DNA of 54,087 nt from Armatimonadota bacterium. GTDB taxonomy: Bacteria; Bacillota; Desulfotomaculia; Desulfotomaculales; Nap2-2B. The position numbers and the translations under genes are program-made. This document shows positions 8,843 to 17,439 of this stretch, piece by piece; positions within the stretch are counted from its first letter, which is position 1, and the number at the start of each line of letters is the position of its first letter. The stretch covers positions 1-54,087 of the forward strand of contig JAIMBK010000012.1 in the NCBI GenBank assembly GCA_023511535.1, given 5' to 3'. The notes beneath the pieces are model-generated. The model did not search any database, had not been told where the DNA came from, and saw nothing but the letters and a program-made list of their open reading frames with translations.

Positions 8843-10036
8843 ATGAAGTTCATCTACGAATACGTACTGGATGCGCTGGCGGCCGGGAAAAGGGCGGTCC
8901 TGGTGACCGTGGCGGTCGTGACGGAAGGGCCGGGACAGGATGGGAAGAGGGAGAAAGAAAACATTTTCCCGCTGCCGGGAGGTAAAAGGTTTTTCTCCCC
9001 GGAGCTGAAGGCCGGTACCCTGGGGGCGGACTGGCTGGACCGGACCGCCGATGAGTTGGCCGGCCGGGCGCTGCGTTCCGGGACGCTGGAAAAGGCCTGG
9101 GTTTCCGGCCCGGCCGGTGCCGCGGCCGCCGGGCATTGCCTGCTGGTCGCCGAGCCTTTCTTTCGCCCCGATGAACTGGTCATCCTGGGGGCGGGACACG
9201 TTGCCCGGCCGCTGGTGCAGATGGCGGCAATGCTCGGTTACGCGGTTACGGTGGTGGACGACCGGCCGGAGTTCGCCTCCCGGGAGCGGTTTCCGGAAGC
9301 CCGGCAGGTAATTTGCGCCGATTTCGAGCAGGCTTTGGAAAACCTTCCCCTGGGGCCGGGGACCAGCGTGGTCATCGTCACCCGCGGGCACCAGCACGAT
9401 TTGCTGTGCCTGGAGCGGCTGATCGGGCGCGATCTGGCCTACCTGGGGATGATCGGCAGCCGGCGCAAAATCAAGCTGATGAAGGAACATTTACTTGCCA
9501 AAGGGGTGCCGGAAGAGAGAATCGCCGCGGTTTACATGCCCATCGGCCTGGATTTGGGAGCCCAGACGCCCGAGGAAATTGCCGTGAGCATCGCCGCCGA
9601 ACTGATCAAGGTGCGGCGCGGGGGCGGGGCCCGCTCTCTGGCGGAAGATTTCGGCGGGGGGCGGGGGAACCGGGGATATCTTCGCGGCGGCTCGCTGGCG
9701 GCGCAGGATCTCGATCTTTTCCAGACCCTGGTTGCCTGCGTCCGGCAGGGTACGCCCGCGGCGCTGGCCACCGTCATCGCCGCCCGTGGTTCGTCCCCCC
9801 GGAAGGCCGGGGCAAAAATGCTCATTTTTCCGGACGGGAGCATCTGCGGCACCATCGGCGGGGGCCTGGTGGAAGAAGAAGTGCGCCGGGCGGGCCTTGA
9901 TTTATTGGCTGCGGACGGCCTCCCCGTTCTTTTTGAGTACGCGATGGATAACGATACGGCGGCAGCCGAAGGGATGATCTGCGGCGGGAAAGTGGAAGTG
10001 TTGCTCGAACCGGTCTCCCCCTCAAAAATAAGTTAA
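8843..10036 (+). CDS. xdhC: XdhC/CoxI family hydroxylase maturation factor with rearranged domains
   Basis: 397 residues. XdhC binds the Mo cofactor, promotes its sulfuration (or selenation) and inserts it into xanthine dehydrogenase-type enzymes. Normally a CoxI domain precedes an NAD-like Rossmann domain. Here residues 1-110 are a degenerate copy (GKRAVLVTVAVV), the Rossmann domain starts near 113 (VILGAGHVARPL), and a well-kept CoxI domain (ATVIAARGSSPRKAGAKM, GTIGGGLVEEEV, GMICGGKVEVLLEP) lies at about 300-390. ATG 8843 follows AAAGGAG; an upstream in-frame ATG lies in the repeat. Neighbours are the MoeA-like gene and yqeB, so it serves the same hydroxylase. Confidence 0.88.
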   Translation: MKFIYEYVLDALAAGKRAVLVTVAVVTEGPGQDGKREKENIFPLPGGKRFFSPELKAGTLGADWLDRTADELAGRALRSGTLEKAWVSGPAGAAAAGHCLLVAEPFFRPDELVILGAGHVARPLVQMAAMLGYAVTVVDDRPEFASRERFPEARQVICADFEQALENLPLGPGTSVVIVTRGHQHDLLCLERLIGRDLAYLGMIGSRRKIKLMKEHLLAKGVPEERIAAVYMPIGLDLGAQTPEEIAVSIAAELIKVRRGGGARSLAEDFGGGRGNRGYLRGGSLAAQDLDLFQTLVACVRQGTPAALATVIAARGSSPRKAGAKMLIFPDGSICGTIGGGLVEEEVRRAGLDLLAADGLPVLFEYAMDNDTAAAEGMICGGKVEVLLEPVSPSKIS

Positions 10037-10057
10037 GCGCCTGGCACTTAACTTATT
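10027..10057 (+). terminator. Perfect AT-rich hairpin at the end of xdhC
   Basis: AATAAGTTAAG, 9-base loop, CTTAACTTATT, then GTTTAA. The left arm contains the xdhC stop codon. A weak terminator or mRNA 3'-end hairpin between xdhC and yqeB; the A/T-only stem makes efficient termination doubtful. Confidence 0.5.
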
Positions 10058-10094
10058 GTTTAACCCTTGTTTTCAGGAAGGAAAGTGAATACCC

Positions 10095-10898
10095 ATGAAG
10101 GATATCCTGGTGCTGATTAAAGGAGCCGGGGATCTGGCCAGCGGGGTGGCCCACCGGCTGCACCGGTGCGGGTTTGTGCCGGTGCTGACGGAACTCCCCC
10201 GGCCTCTGGTGGTCCGGCGGACGGTGGCTTTTGCCGCCGCCGTTGAAGAGGGTGAAGTTGTTGTGGAAGGCGTGCGCGCCGCCCCGGCCGCCGGGCCGGA
10301 GGACGCCGCCCGCCTGCGGGCGGCGGGGGTAATCCCCGTAGTGGTGGACCCGGCGGGGGAAATGGTGCGGGTTTTGCGGCCGACGGTGCTGGTAGACGCC
10401 ATAATGGCCAAATGCAACACCGGCACCCGGATTTCCGACGCCCCCGTGGTGATCGCCCTGGGACCCGGTTTTTGCGCCGGCCGGGACGCCCACGCCGTGG
10501 TCGAAACGAAGCGGGGCCACTACCTGGGGCGCGTCATCTGGGAGGGAACCGCCCTGCCGAATACGGGCGAGCCGGGGCCGGTCGACGGGTTTACCTTCCA
10601 GCGGGTCCTGCGGGCGCCGGCGGCGGGGATCTTTACCGCCAGCCGGAAAATTGGAGAAATCGTCCGTGCGCAGGACGTGGTGGGCTTTGTCGGGGAACAT
10701 CCCGTCCGGGCGGAAATAAGCGGCGTCTTGCGCGGCCTGATCGCCGACGGCTGTCCGGTGGAAAAAGGACTAAAAATCGGCGACATCGACCCGCGGGGGC
10801 GCCCGGAATACTGCTTTACCATCAGCGAAAAGGCCCGGGCGGTGGCCGGTGGGGTACTCGAAGCAATGTTGCATTTATTAAACAGACTTAATCTGTAA
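10095..10898 (+). CDS. yqeB: YqeB-type accessory protein of selenium-dependent molybdenum hydroxylases
   Basis: 267 residues. It has an N-terminal Rossmann-like motif VLIKGAGDLASGVAHRL (6-22), the conserved core DAIMAKCNTGTRISDAPVVI (about 101-120) with a cysteine, ALGPGFCAGRDAHAVVET and GEPGPVDGF. The family is phylogenetically tied to selenium-dependent molybdenum hydroxylases; its chemistry is not established. ATG 10095 follows AGGAAGGAAAG. It sits in line with the MoeA-like gene and xdhC and upstream of yqeC and mocA, so the module is complete apart from the selenium donor genes, which are not in this window. Confidence 0.9.
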   Translation: MKDILVLIKGAGDLASGVAHRLHRCGFVPVLTELPRPLVVRRTVAFAAAVEEGEVVVEGVRAAPAAGPEDAARLRAAGVIPVVVDPAGEMVRVLRPTVLVDAIMAKCNTGTRISDAPVVIALGPGFCAGRDAHAVVETKRGHYLGRVIWEGTALPNTGEPGPVDGFTFQRVLRAPAAGIFTASRKIGEIVRAQDVVGFVGEHPVRAEISGVLRGLIADGCPVEKGLKIGDIDPRGRPEYCFTISEKARAVAGGVLEAMLHLLNRLNL

Positions 10899-10915
10899 GT
10901 TTTTCGTGAAGGCGA

Positions 10916-11440
10916 TTAACTCCTTTTTCGTTTTTCTTGTTTCTTCAATTGCTGCTGTACTTTGAGCAGATACTTCAAATCTAAGCGGTCTTTTTCTCGA
11001 ATACCCATTTTTGTTTTTACAAGCGTATCGAGATCGACTACCGGTATTTTTACGTTGTCTATATCTATTTGGACTTTTTCGGCGTTTTCGTAGGTTACCG
11101 GCCCGATTTTGCCGATCAGGTCGACTACTATTTCGTCAGCCACACGGACTACTGTGTATTTTTCCAGGTCGGTTTCTTCGATTTCCCGGATCGCTTTATC
11201 GGGTAACACAGATAATGCCTCTTTGATTTTGCGGATATTTTCTTTTTCTGTGGATACCAAAAAATCAATATCGTAGGTGGTTCTCGTGAGGCCGTAGTAA
11301 TGCATGGCAAAGCCGCCGACCAGGGCATATTTGGCCCCCAGCCTGTTCAGTTCCCGGCAGAGCTTTTTCAGGTCTTCGATCTCCGGTGTCTTTGCCTGTT
11401 TTTGTGAATGATTGTCCGGACGATCGCCTCTTCCATCCAT
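10916..11440 (-). CDS. Nucleotidyltransferase-fold protein (MNT/AbiEii-like)
   Basis: 174 residues. A minimal nucleotidyltransferase signature GGFAMHYYG (42-50) is followed by the acidic pair in YDIDFLVS (D57, D59). A third acidic residue may be in EIVVDLIGKIG. The C-terminus is highly basic (QEKRKRS). Proteins of this type often act in toxin-antitoxin or abortive-infection modules, modifying a partner or tRNA. Its start overlaps the upstream small gene by 73 bases, and no later start codon is available, so the two are translationally coupled. Its insertion on the opposite strand between yqeB and yqeC suggests an accessory module. Confidence 0.75.
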   Translation of the reverse strand: MDGRGDRPDNHSQKQAKTPEIEDLKKLCRELNRLGAKYALVGGFAMHYYGLTRTTYDIDFLVSTEKENIRKIKEALSVLPDKAIREIEETDLEKYTVVRVADEIVVDLIGKIGPVTYENAEKVQIDIDNVKIPVVDLDTLVKTKMGIREKDRLDLKYLLKVQQQLKKQEKRKRS

Positions 11441-11604
11441 GCGTTGGCCTCCTCGAATGTTCTGAATTTATGGACGCCTTTTTGAACGATGAATGTCGTT
11501 TCGCCCAATTTATTTAGCAAATCGAGGAAACGATCGTAGTCTTGAAATTTGTAAGCATTCGTTTTGCGCTGCCCCACGATTTTTACCTTTTCGTCAAAGG
11601 GCAT
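11368..11604 (-). CDS. Small protein coupled to the nucleotidyltransferase gene
   Basis: 78 residues with a mixed charged N-terminal half (FQDYDRFLDLLNKLGETTFIVQ), KFRTFEEANAWMEEAI near residues 47-62 and a basic tail (HKNRQRHRRSKT). I do not recognise an enzymatic motif. The long overlap with the nucleotidyltransferase gene, shared promoter and size suggest a partner protein of a two-gene toxin-antitoxin-like unit. Which component would be toxic cannot be told from sequence. Confidence 0.65.
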   Translation of the reverse strand: MPFDEKVKIVGQRKTNAYKFQDYDRFLDLLNKLGETTFIVQKGVHKFRTFEEANAWMEEAIVRTIIHKNRQRHRRSKT

Positions 11605-11642
11605 AAAATAAAACCACCCGCATCGAAAAGTATTCTAATTAA

Positions 11643-11671
11643 AATATATCTTAGATTGCTTTTTCTGGCAA
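11643..11671 (-). promoter_or_regulatory. Sigma-A-type promoter for the small protein-nucleotidyltransferase pair
   Basis: Reading the minus strand: TTGCCA (11671-11666), 17 bases, TATATT (11648-11643). It lies about 40 bases upstream of the small gene. Confidence 0.55.
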
Positions 11672-11720
11672 GAAAAAACCAGGCCGAAAAAGGTCAGGGC
11701 CTTTTCCCATAACGGTTGCG

Positions 11721-12530
11721 GTGAGGTATTTTGAGGTGTTCGGATTTAAACTGGAGTTGACTTTGCGGGCGGCCCTGGGGTTGGCGGAAATGGAGCTGGC
11801 GGCCTTCACCGGGGGCGGCGGCAAGACGGCGGCGCTGCGCCGGCTGGCCCGGGAACTGGCCGAAGCAGGGCGGACCGTGGTGGCCGCGACGACGACGAAA
11901 GTATACCGGGAGCAGTTTGCCGGCCTGGGTGAAGTGGTTGTTTCCGGCGATTACCGGTCTTTACTTGCCGGACTGCGCCGGGCGCTTGCCTCCGGGAAAA
12001 TGGCGGCGGCCGGCCGGGAAACCGCCCCGGACGGGAAGCTGGTGGGCCTGCCGGCGCAGTGGGTGGATGAGCTCTGGCGAACCGGGATCGCCGATTATCT
12101 GCTGGTGGAAGCGGACGGCAGCCGGGGCCGGTCCCTGAAAGCCCCCGCGGAACACGAGCCGGTGATTCCCGGGGCGGCTACCCTGGTGGTGCCCGTGGTC
12201 GGTCTGGACGTGCTGGGCAGGCCGCTCACCGCCGAGTTCGTCCACCGCCCGGAGCTTGTTGCCCGGCTGGCGGGAGCCGCCCAGGGTTCACCGGTGACGG
12301 CGGAGGTGGTCAGCAAAGTTATCACGCATCCGAGGGGTTCAAGGAAAGGCGTGCCTTCCGGAGCCAGGGTAGTGCCGCTGATTAACAAAGTGGACGGGCC
12401 GGCCGGGCAGCCGGCCGCCCGGGAGTTGGCGGAAAAAATTTTATCCGCGGGAGAAATTCGGCGCGTAGTGCTTGCCAGCTGCGGGGGAAAGCAATTCTTC
12501 TGTTCCGTAGCAGGTGAGGTCTCATTTTAA
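11721..12530 (+). CDS. yqeC: YqeC-type selenium-dependent hydroxylase accessory protein
   Basis: 269 residues from GTG 11721. A P-loop-like FTGGGGKTAAL lies near residues 29-39, then TTTKVY, LLVEADGSRGRSLKAPAEHEPVIP (about 139-162) and LINKVDG near 221, a GTPase-like pattern. YqeC is one of the defining accessory proteins of selenium-dependent molybdenum hydroxylases and is thought to act with YqeB and MocA in cofactor preparation; its exact reaction is unknown. GTG 11721 lacks a good ribosome site. In-frame TTG 11757 (TLRAALGLAEMELAAF) is a credible shorter start. It is separated from yqeB by the nucleotidyltransferase insertion. Confidence 0.85.
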   Translation: MRYFEVFGFKLELTLRAALGLAEMELAAFTGGGGKTAALRRLARELAEAGRTVVAATTTKVYREQFAGLGEVVVSGDYRSLLAGLRRALASGKMAAAGRETAPDGKLVGLPAQWVDELWRTGIADYLLVEADGSRGRSLKAPAEHEPVIPGAATLVVPVVGLDVLGRPLTAEFVHRPELVARLAGAAQGSPVTAEVVSKVITHPRGSRKGVPSGARVVPLINKVDGPAGQPAARELAEKILSAGEIRRVVLASCGGKQFFCSVAGEVSF

Positions 12531-12569
12531 GTATTCGCCATACATGTGAGATATTTATGAGCACCCGGC

Positions 12570-12599
12570 TTGACAAATTCTTATATTGTAGCTACAATA
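12570..12599 (+). promoter_or_regulatory. Strong promoter overlapping a 16-base perfect palindrome (Phd-type operator)
   Basis: TTGACA (12570-12575), 17 bases, TACAAT (12593-12598). The perfect palindrome TATTGTAGCTACAATA (12584-12599) covers the -10 box. Phd/YefM antitoxins bind such short palindromes at their own promoters, so autoregulation is the obvious reading. Confidence 0.8.
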
Positions 12600-12623
12600 G
12601 TAGTAACATTGGGGGTGAATCTG

Positions 12624-12935
12624 GTGGAACAAATTAGTTTTATCAATACCCGGGAATTTAAAAACAGGGCAACCCAAATATTAAAGCAGGTTCAAAAAGA
12701 CCAGGTTGTGATTATTACCAATCGCGGTAAACCTGTTGCTATTTTAAAAAACTTTCATCCTCGGGATCTGGTTCTAACGACGAATAAGAACGATAGCCTT
12801 TACCAGCATTTGCGGGCGCAAATCTTAAAAGATAATCCTGAATTTGCTTCCCGGGATGCTCAACAAATTGCTGCTGATTTTGAAAAGCTAACGGCTAAAA
12901 TAAGATCCCGGCGACAAACCCGGAGGAATTTTTAA
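12624..12935 (+). CDS. Phd/YefM-family antitoxin, apparently without its toxin
   Basis: 103 residues. The N-terminus ISFINTREFKNRATQIL and VVIITNRGKPVAIL is the Phd/YefM DNA-binding fold; the C-terminal half is polar and would wrap a toxin. GTG 12624 follows GGGGG at 8 bases; GTG 12615 is possible. Codons are more A/T-rich than in flanking genes. No RelE, YoeB, Doc or PIN gene follows: the next 146 bases have no recognisable toxin before mocA. It may be an orphan left after toxin loss, or a regulator in its own right. Confidence 0.85.
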   Translation: MEQISFINTREFKNRATQILKQVQKDQVVIITNRGKPVAILKNFHPRDLVLTTNKNDSLYQHLRAQILKDNPEFASRDAQQIAADFEKLTAKIRSRRQTRRNF

Positions 12936-13081
12936 ATAATAGCCCAAGTTTGGCGTAAAAATTTTCCGGTGCTAGATATTGAAGAGGTTTTTTTGTGCCG
13001 TGGTTACCTCCAGAGAAGGGAAAAGGCAATAGACAGCCCTGTCGTTTTTGATGTTTCGAGCAATCTGGGGGGTCCGGGACA

Positions 13082-13690
13082 GTGGCTCTTTTTGTTTCCG
13101 CAATTATTTTGGCCGCCGGGCAGGGGAAGCGGATGGGCGCTCAAAAACTGCTTTTGCCGCTGGCCGGACGGACCATGATCGAAAGGGTGGTGGACGCCGC
13201 CCTGGCCTCCAGGGTGGGCGAAGTGATTACGGTGCTGGGTTACCGGGCCGAAGAGACGGCTCAAGTGCTGGCCGGAAAACCCGTGCGCCTGGTGGTGAAT
13301 CCGGACTATGCCCGGGGCCAGAGCACTTCGCTAATCGCCGGCGTCCGGGCCGCCCGCCCGGAAGCCGCGGCGCTCATGTTTATCCTGGCCGACCAACCGT
13401 TTTTAACCCCGGATCTGATCAACCGCCTGATCGAAGTTTATCAAACCTCCGCCTGTTTGATTACCCGGCCCGTTTTTAAAGACCGCCCGGGCCACCCTGT
13501 CCTCCTCGATGCGTCCCTGATCCCGGAACTGGTAACTTTAGAGGGCGACACCGGCGCCCGGGAGATTGTCGCCCGCTACCGCGACCGGGTCAAGCTGGTG
13601 CCGGTAACTGACGAGGTGGTTCTGCTGGACATCGACACCCAGGCAGACTATTTAAAAATCCGGCAAGCCTGCCCGGTTTCGGAAGAGTAG
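13082..13690 (+). CDS. mocA: Molybdenum cofactor cytidylyltransferase (MocA-type)
   Basis: 202 residues. The nucleotidyltransferase motif ILAAGQGKRMGAQKLLLPL (9-27) and FILADQPFLTPDLI (about 98-111) match MocA/YgfJ, which adds CMP to molybdopterin to make the dinucleotide form used by xanthine dehydrogenase-family enzymes. GTG 13082 follows GGGGGGTCCGGG. It completes the yqeB-yqeC-mocA set. MobA (GTP) is the alternative, but the cytidylyltransferase form fits the neighbours. Confidence 0.87.
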   Translation: MALFVSAIILAAGQGKRMGAQKLLLPLAGRTMIERVVDAALASRVGEVITVLGYRAEETAQVLAGKPVRLVVNPDYARGQSTSLIAGVRAARPEAAALMFILADQPFLTPDLINRLIEVYQTSACLITRPVFKDRPGHPVLLDASLIPELVTLEGDTGAREIVARYRDRVKLVPVTDEVVLLDIDTQADYLKIRQACPVSEE

Positions 13691-13841
13691 TTGCCCGGAG
13701 AAACTTTCGTTCACTCTTAAAAGTAAGAAAAATTTTAATAATTGTATCATTGCCGGTGCGGGGTGACAATAGAATCTTAATTTTGGCAACTTTTTGGGTT
13801 GTTAAGCAGGATTTTTTTTGATCGGGAAGAATTTCTTTAAC

Positions 13842-13855
13842 TGAATGGTCATTCA
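13842..13855 (+). promoter_or_regulatory. Palindromic operator-like site ahead of the acyl-CoA ligase gene
   Basis: TGAATG-GT-CATTCA, followed by a T-run and then AGAAAGGGGGC of the next gene. Its half-site equals the TGAATG half-site of TetR-type fatty-acid degradation regulators in Bacillus (FadR), though spacing is shorter. Likely a repressor site. The regulator is not in this window. Confidence 0.45.
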
Positions 13856-13881
13856 TTTTTTTAGAAAGGGGGCTTAGTTCA

Positions 13882-15594
13882 ATGTCCGCCAGGCCGTGGT
13901 TAAAAAGTTACGACCCGCAAGTACCGCCGAACCTTGAGTATCCGGACGTACCTGTTCATCATTTTCTGGAGGAATATGCCCGGAAAATTCCAGACAAAAC
14001 CGCCCTCATCTTCCAGCCCGCGCCCGCCGGCTACGCCAGCAGCCGAATGACTTACCGGGAGGTCAACGATTTAAGCGACCGGCTGGCCGCCGCGCTTTCC
14101 GACCTGGGCATCCGGAAAGGGGACCGGGTGCTTTTGCTGATGGTGAATTCCCCCCAGTTCGTCATTTCTTACTATGCCGCCTTGAAGCTGGGGGCGGTGG
14201 TGGTGGCCACCAACCCGCTCTACAGCCCGCGCGAGATGGAGCATCAGGCCCTGGATTCCGGCGCCCGGATCGCCATCGTGATGAGCCGGTTTTACCCCGT
14301 GATCAAAAAAATCCAGGGGAATACCGCGCTGGAAAAAGTAATCATAACCAATATCAAGGACTATATGTCCTCTTTGCTGCGCTTCCTTTTTACGCTGGCC
14401 AAAGAGAAAAAGAGCGGCGACCGGGTGACGCCGGCGGAAGGCGATTACTCTTTTACCGGCTTGCTGAACCGGTACAGCGCCGGTCAGCGCCCCCCGGTGG
14501 AGGTGGGTCCGGGCGACCTGGCCCTTTTGCAATACACGGGCGGAACCACCGGCCTGCCGAAAGGCGCCATGGCGCTGCACCGCAACCTCGTTGCCAATAC
14601 CTTGCAGATCCGCGCCTGGATCCACGATCTGAAAGAAGCAGGAGAGATCGTGCTGGGGGCCATCCCTTTGTTCCATGTCTACGGGCTGGTCACGGTGCTT
14701 AACTTCGGGATCGCCTCCGGTTCCACCCTCGTCCTGCTGCCCGATCCCAGGGACATCAACAACCTGTTCCACGCCGTTCAGCGCCACCGCCCCACCATCT
14801 TTCCGGGCGTGCCGACCCTGTACAACGCCATCAACAACCACCCGCAGGTGAAGCAATTTGACCTGCGGAGCATCCGGGCCTGCATCAGCGGCTCGGCGCC
14901 TTTAATGGCGGAAACCCAGAAAACGTTCGAAGCGCTGACGGGGGCGGCTCTGCGGGAGGGTTACGGTCTTTCGGAGGCGCCCACGGCCACCCACTGCAAC
15001 ACCCTTTCCGGCAAAAACCGTTACGGTTCCATCGGCCTGCCCTTTCCCGACGTGGACTGCCGGATTATCAGCCCGGAAGACGGGATCACCGAATTGCCCC
15101 CCGGTGAAGTGGGCGAACTGGTCATTAAAGGGCCGCAGGTGTTTGCCGGCTACTGGAACATGCCCGCGGAAACCATGGCCGTGCTGAAAGACGGCTGGCT
15201 CTACACCGGCGACCTGGCGAAAATGGACGAAGACGGCTATTTCTACATTGTGGACCGGAAAAAGGAAATGATCATCGCCGGCGGCTATAATATTTACCCC
15301 CGGGAAATCGAGGAAGTGATCAAGAACCATCCCAGGGTTCTGGAGGTGGCGGCCGGCGGCATCCCCGATCCCTACCGCGGAGAGACCGTCAAAGTGTGGG
15401 TAGTGCCCAAGCCCGGCGAAACTTTGACCGCCGAAGAGATCCGGGAATACTGCAAGGATAAGCTGGCCAAATTTAAAGTGCCCACCCACGTGGAGTTCCG
15501 CAGCGAGCTGCCCAAGACCGGCGTCGGCAAGATCTTGCGGCGGGTTCTGGTGGACGAGGAGAAAAGCCGGCAGAATGTAGGAATTGGGAATTAG
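13882..15594 (+). CDS. Long-chain fatty acid-CoA ligase (FadD-like)
   Basis: 570 residues, an AMP-forming acyl-CoA synthetase. The adenylation loop YTGGTTGLPKG is near residue 218, YGLSEAPTATHCN near 361, GWLYTGDLAKMDEDGY near 438, and the hinge DRKKEMIIAGGYNIYPREIEE near 458. The catalytic lysine motif KTGVGKILRR is near 547. ATG 13882 follows GAAAGGGGGC. Membership of long-chain ligases rests on overall similarity; medium-chain or aromatic acids cannot be excluded. The last residues (VGIGN) and the stop are encoded by a family B repeat, so the native C-terminus was altered. Confidence 0.88.
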   Translation: MSARPWLKSYDPQVPPNLEYPDVPVHHFLEEYARKIPDKTALIFQPAPAGYASSRMTYREVNDLSDRLAAALSDLGIRKGDRVLLLMVNSPQFVISYYAALKLGAVVVATNPLYSPREMEHQALDSGARIAIVMSRFYPVIKKIQGNTALEKVIITNIKDYMSSLLRFLFTLAKEKKSGDRVTPAEGDYSFTGLLNRYSAGQRPPVEVGPGDLALLQYTGGTTGLPKGAMALHRNLVANTLQIRAWIHDLKEAGEIVLGAIPLFHVYGLVTVLNFGIASGSTLVLLPDPRDINNLFHAVQRHRPTIFPGVPTLYNAINNHPQVKQFDLRSIRACISGSAPLMAETQKTFEALTGAALREGYGLSEAPTATHCNTLSGKNRYGSIGLPFPDVDCRIISPEDGITELPPGEVGELVIKGPQVFAGYWNMPAETMAVLKDGWLYTGDLAKMDEDGYFYIVDRKKEMIIAGGYNIYPREIEEVIKNHPRVLEVAAGGIPDPYRGETVKVWVVPKPGETLTAEEIREYCKDKLAKFKVPTHVEFRSELPKTGVGKILRRVLVDEEKSRQNVGIGN

Positions 15595-15612
15595 GAATTG
15601 GGAATTAGGGGG
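15578..15612 (+). repeat. Dispersed repeat family B overlapping a stop codon
   Basis: Tandem GGAATTGGGAATTAG-like units. The first unit encodes the final residues and stop codon of the acyl-CoA ligase. The remaining gap to adk (to 15859) holds only the adk promoter. Confidence 0.8.
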
Positions 15613-15801
15613 TAAAAGTCCTTCTTGGTTACGACATTTTCATTTTTTATGGCGGGAACGTAAGTTCATCCCATGAAATTTTCTTTTTTCTGTCCTCCGA
15701 ATATGGAATAATGAGGTATCCAGGCTTAAGAACTGAAAGCTGGCTCTGAATCTCGATACCTATATTCTCTTTATCCTCTGTGGCTAAATTTAAATTATCC
15801 T

Positions 15802-16501
<700 letters not shown>

Positions 16502-16541
16502 AGCAAAGGGCAAAAAGGTTTTCAAAGCGAGGCCTTCTTTT

Positions 16542-17279
16542 TTGTATACCGGACTGGCGGAGATTTATGATTACCTGGTCGCCGGGGTAGACTTTGAGGC
16601 CTGGATTGACTACCTGGAGCAAATCTTAAAAAAGTTTAATTACCGGCCGGCGACGGTGGCCGACCTGGCCTGCGGAACGGGCAATACCCTTTTTCCCCTG
16701 GCCAGGCGGGGGTACCGGGTTACCGGGATCGACATTTCCCCGCAAATGGTGGCCGTTGCCGGGCAAAAAGCCAGGGCGGCGGGCCTGGCCGTCGCTCTTC
16801 TGGTTCAGGACATGCGCACCTTTCGCCTGGACGCCCCGGTGGAGCTGGTCACCTGCTTTCACGACGGGCTCAACTACATTCCGGAATACGCCGGCCTGGT
16901 GCAGGTTTTCCGCAGCGTAAGAGATAATTTAACGCCGGGAGGCATGTTTGTTTTTGATCTCAACGCCCTTACCTGGCTGGCCGTCGCGCCCCCGGAAACC
17001 GGGGAGTGGCGGGAGGAAAAGCTCGGCCTGACCTGGGAAAGCAAATACGATCCGGACGGACCCGTCTGGGAAATTTGTTTGCGGGGCTGGATCGAAGATG
17101 AAGGCGGCCGGCGCGATTTTACGGAAATCCACCGGGAGAGGGGTTATGCGCCCGCGGAAGTGGAGGGCGCCTTAACCCTGGCCGGCCTCGAACCCCTGGC
17201 CGCCTACGACGCCTTTACCTTTGCGCCGGTTCACGAAGGAAGCCGGCGGCACTTTTACGTGGCCAGACGGGTTATTTAA
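16542..17279 (+). CDS. Class I SAM-dependent methyltransferase
   Basis: 245 residues. The SAM-binding motif is VADLACGTGNTLFPLARRG (about 39-57), then VTGIDISPQMVAVA and VTCFHDGLNYI. The substrate is unknown. TTG 16542 is chosen since MYTGLAEIYDYL is a usual beginning of this family. The T-run after a weak GC stem at the end of adk (16515-16544) overlaps this start, so some transcripts may end there. It is cotranscribed with adk or read from an unseen promoter. Confidence 0.82.
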   Translation: MYTGLAEIYDYLVAGVDFEAWIDYLEQILKKFNYRPATVADLACGTGNTLFPLARRGYRVTGIDISPQMVAVAGQKARAAGLAVALLVQDMRTFRLDAPVELVTCFHDGLNYIPEYAGLVQVFRSVRDNLTPGGMFVFDLNALTWLAVAPPETGEWREEKLGLTWESKYDPDGPVWEICLRGWIEDEGGRRDFTEIHRERGYAPAEVEGALTLAGLEPLAAYDAFTFAPVHEGSRRHFYVARRVI

Positions 17280-17439
17280 ATCTGTTGCCCTGATCTATAA
17301 ATTAACAGGCAAGTTGCTCTCATCCCGGCCATATATATATCTTAGATGGTTCGGGGAGGTGGGATATAGAGAGAAGCCAAATCCTGCCGCAACTATCCGG
17401 GATCGGTTTTGGGGAAGAGGATCAGTTTCCTTGAAGAAG

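Noticed and set aside
12969-13178. Separate gene for a toxin after phd
   Set aside because: The frame has no ribosome binding site, overlaps mocA heavily and shows no toxin motif.
17280-17430. Molybdenum-cofactor riboswitch
   Set aside because: I could not match the conserved Moco RNA segments by eye. Only a terminator and an unassigned purine-rich stretch can be supported.
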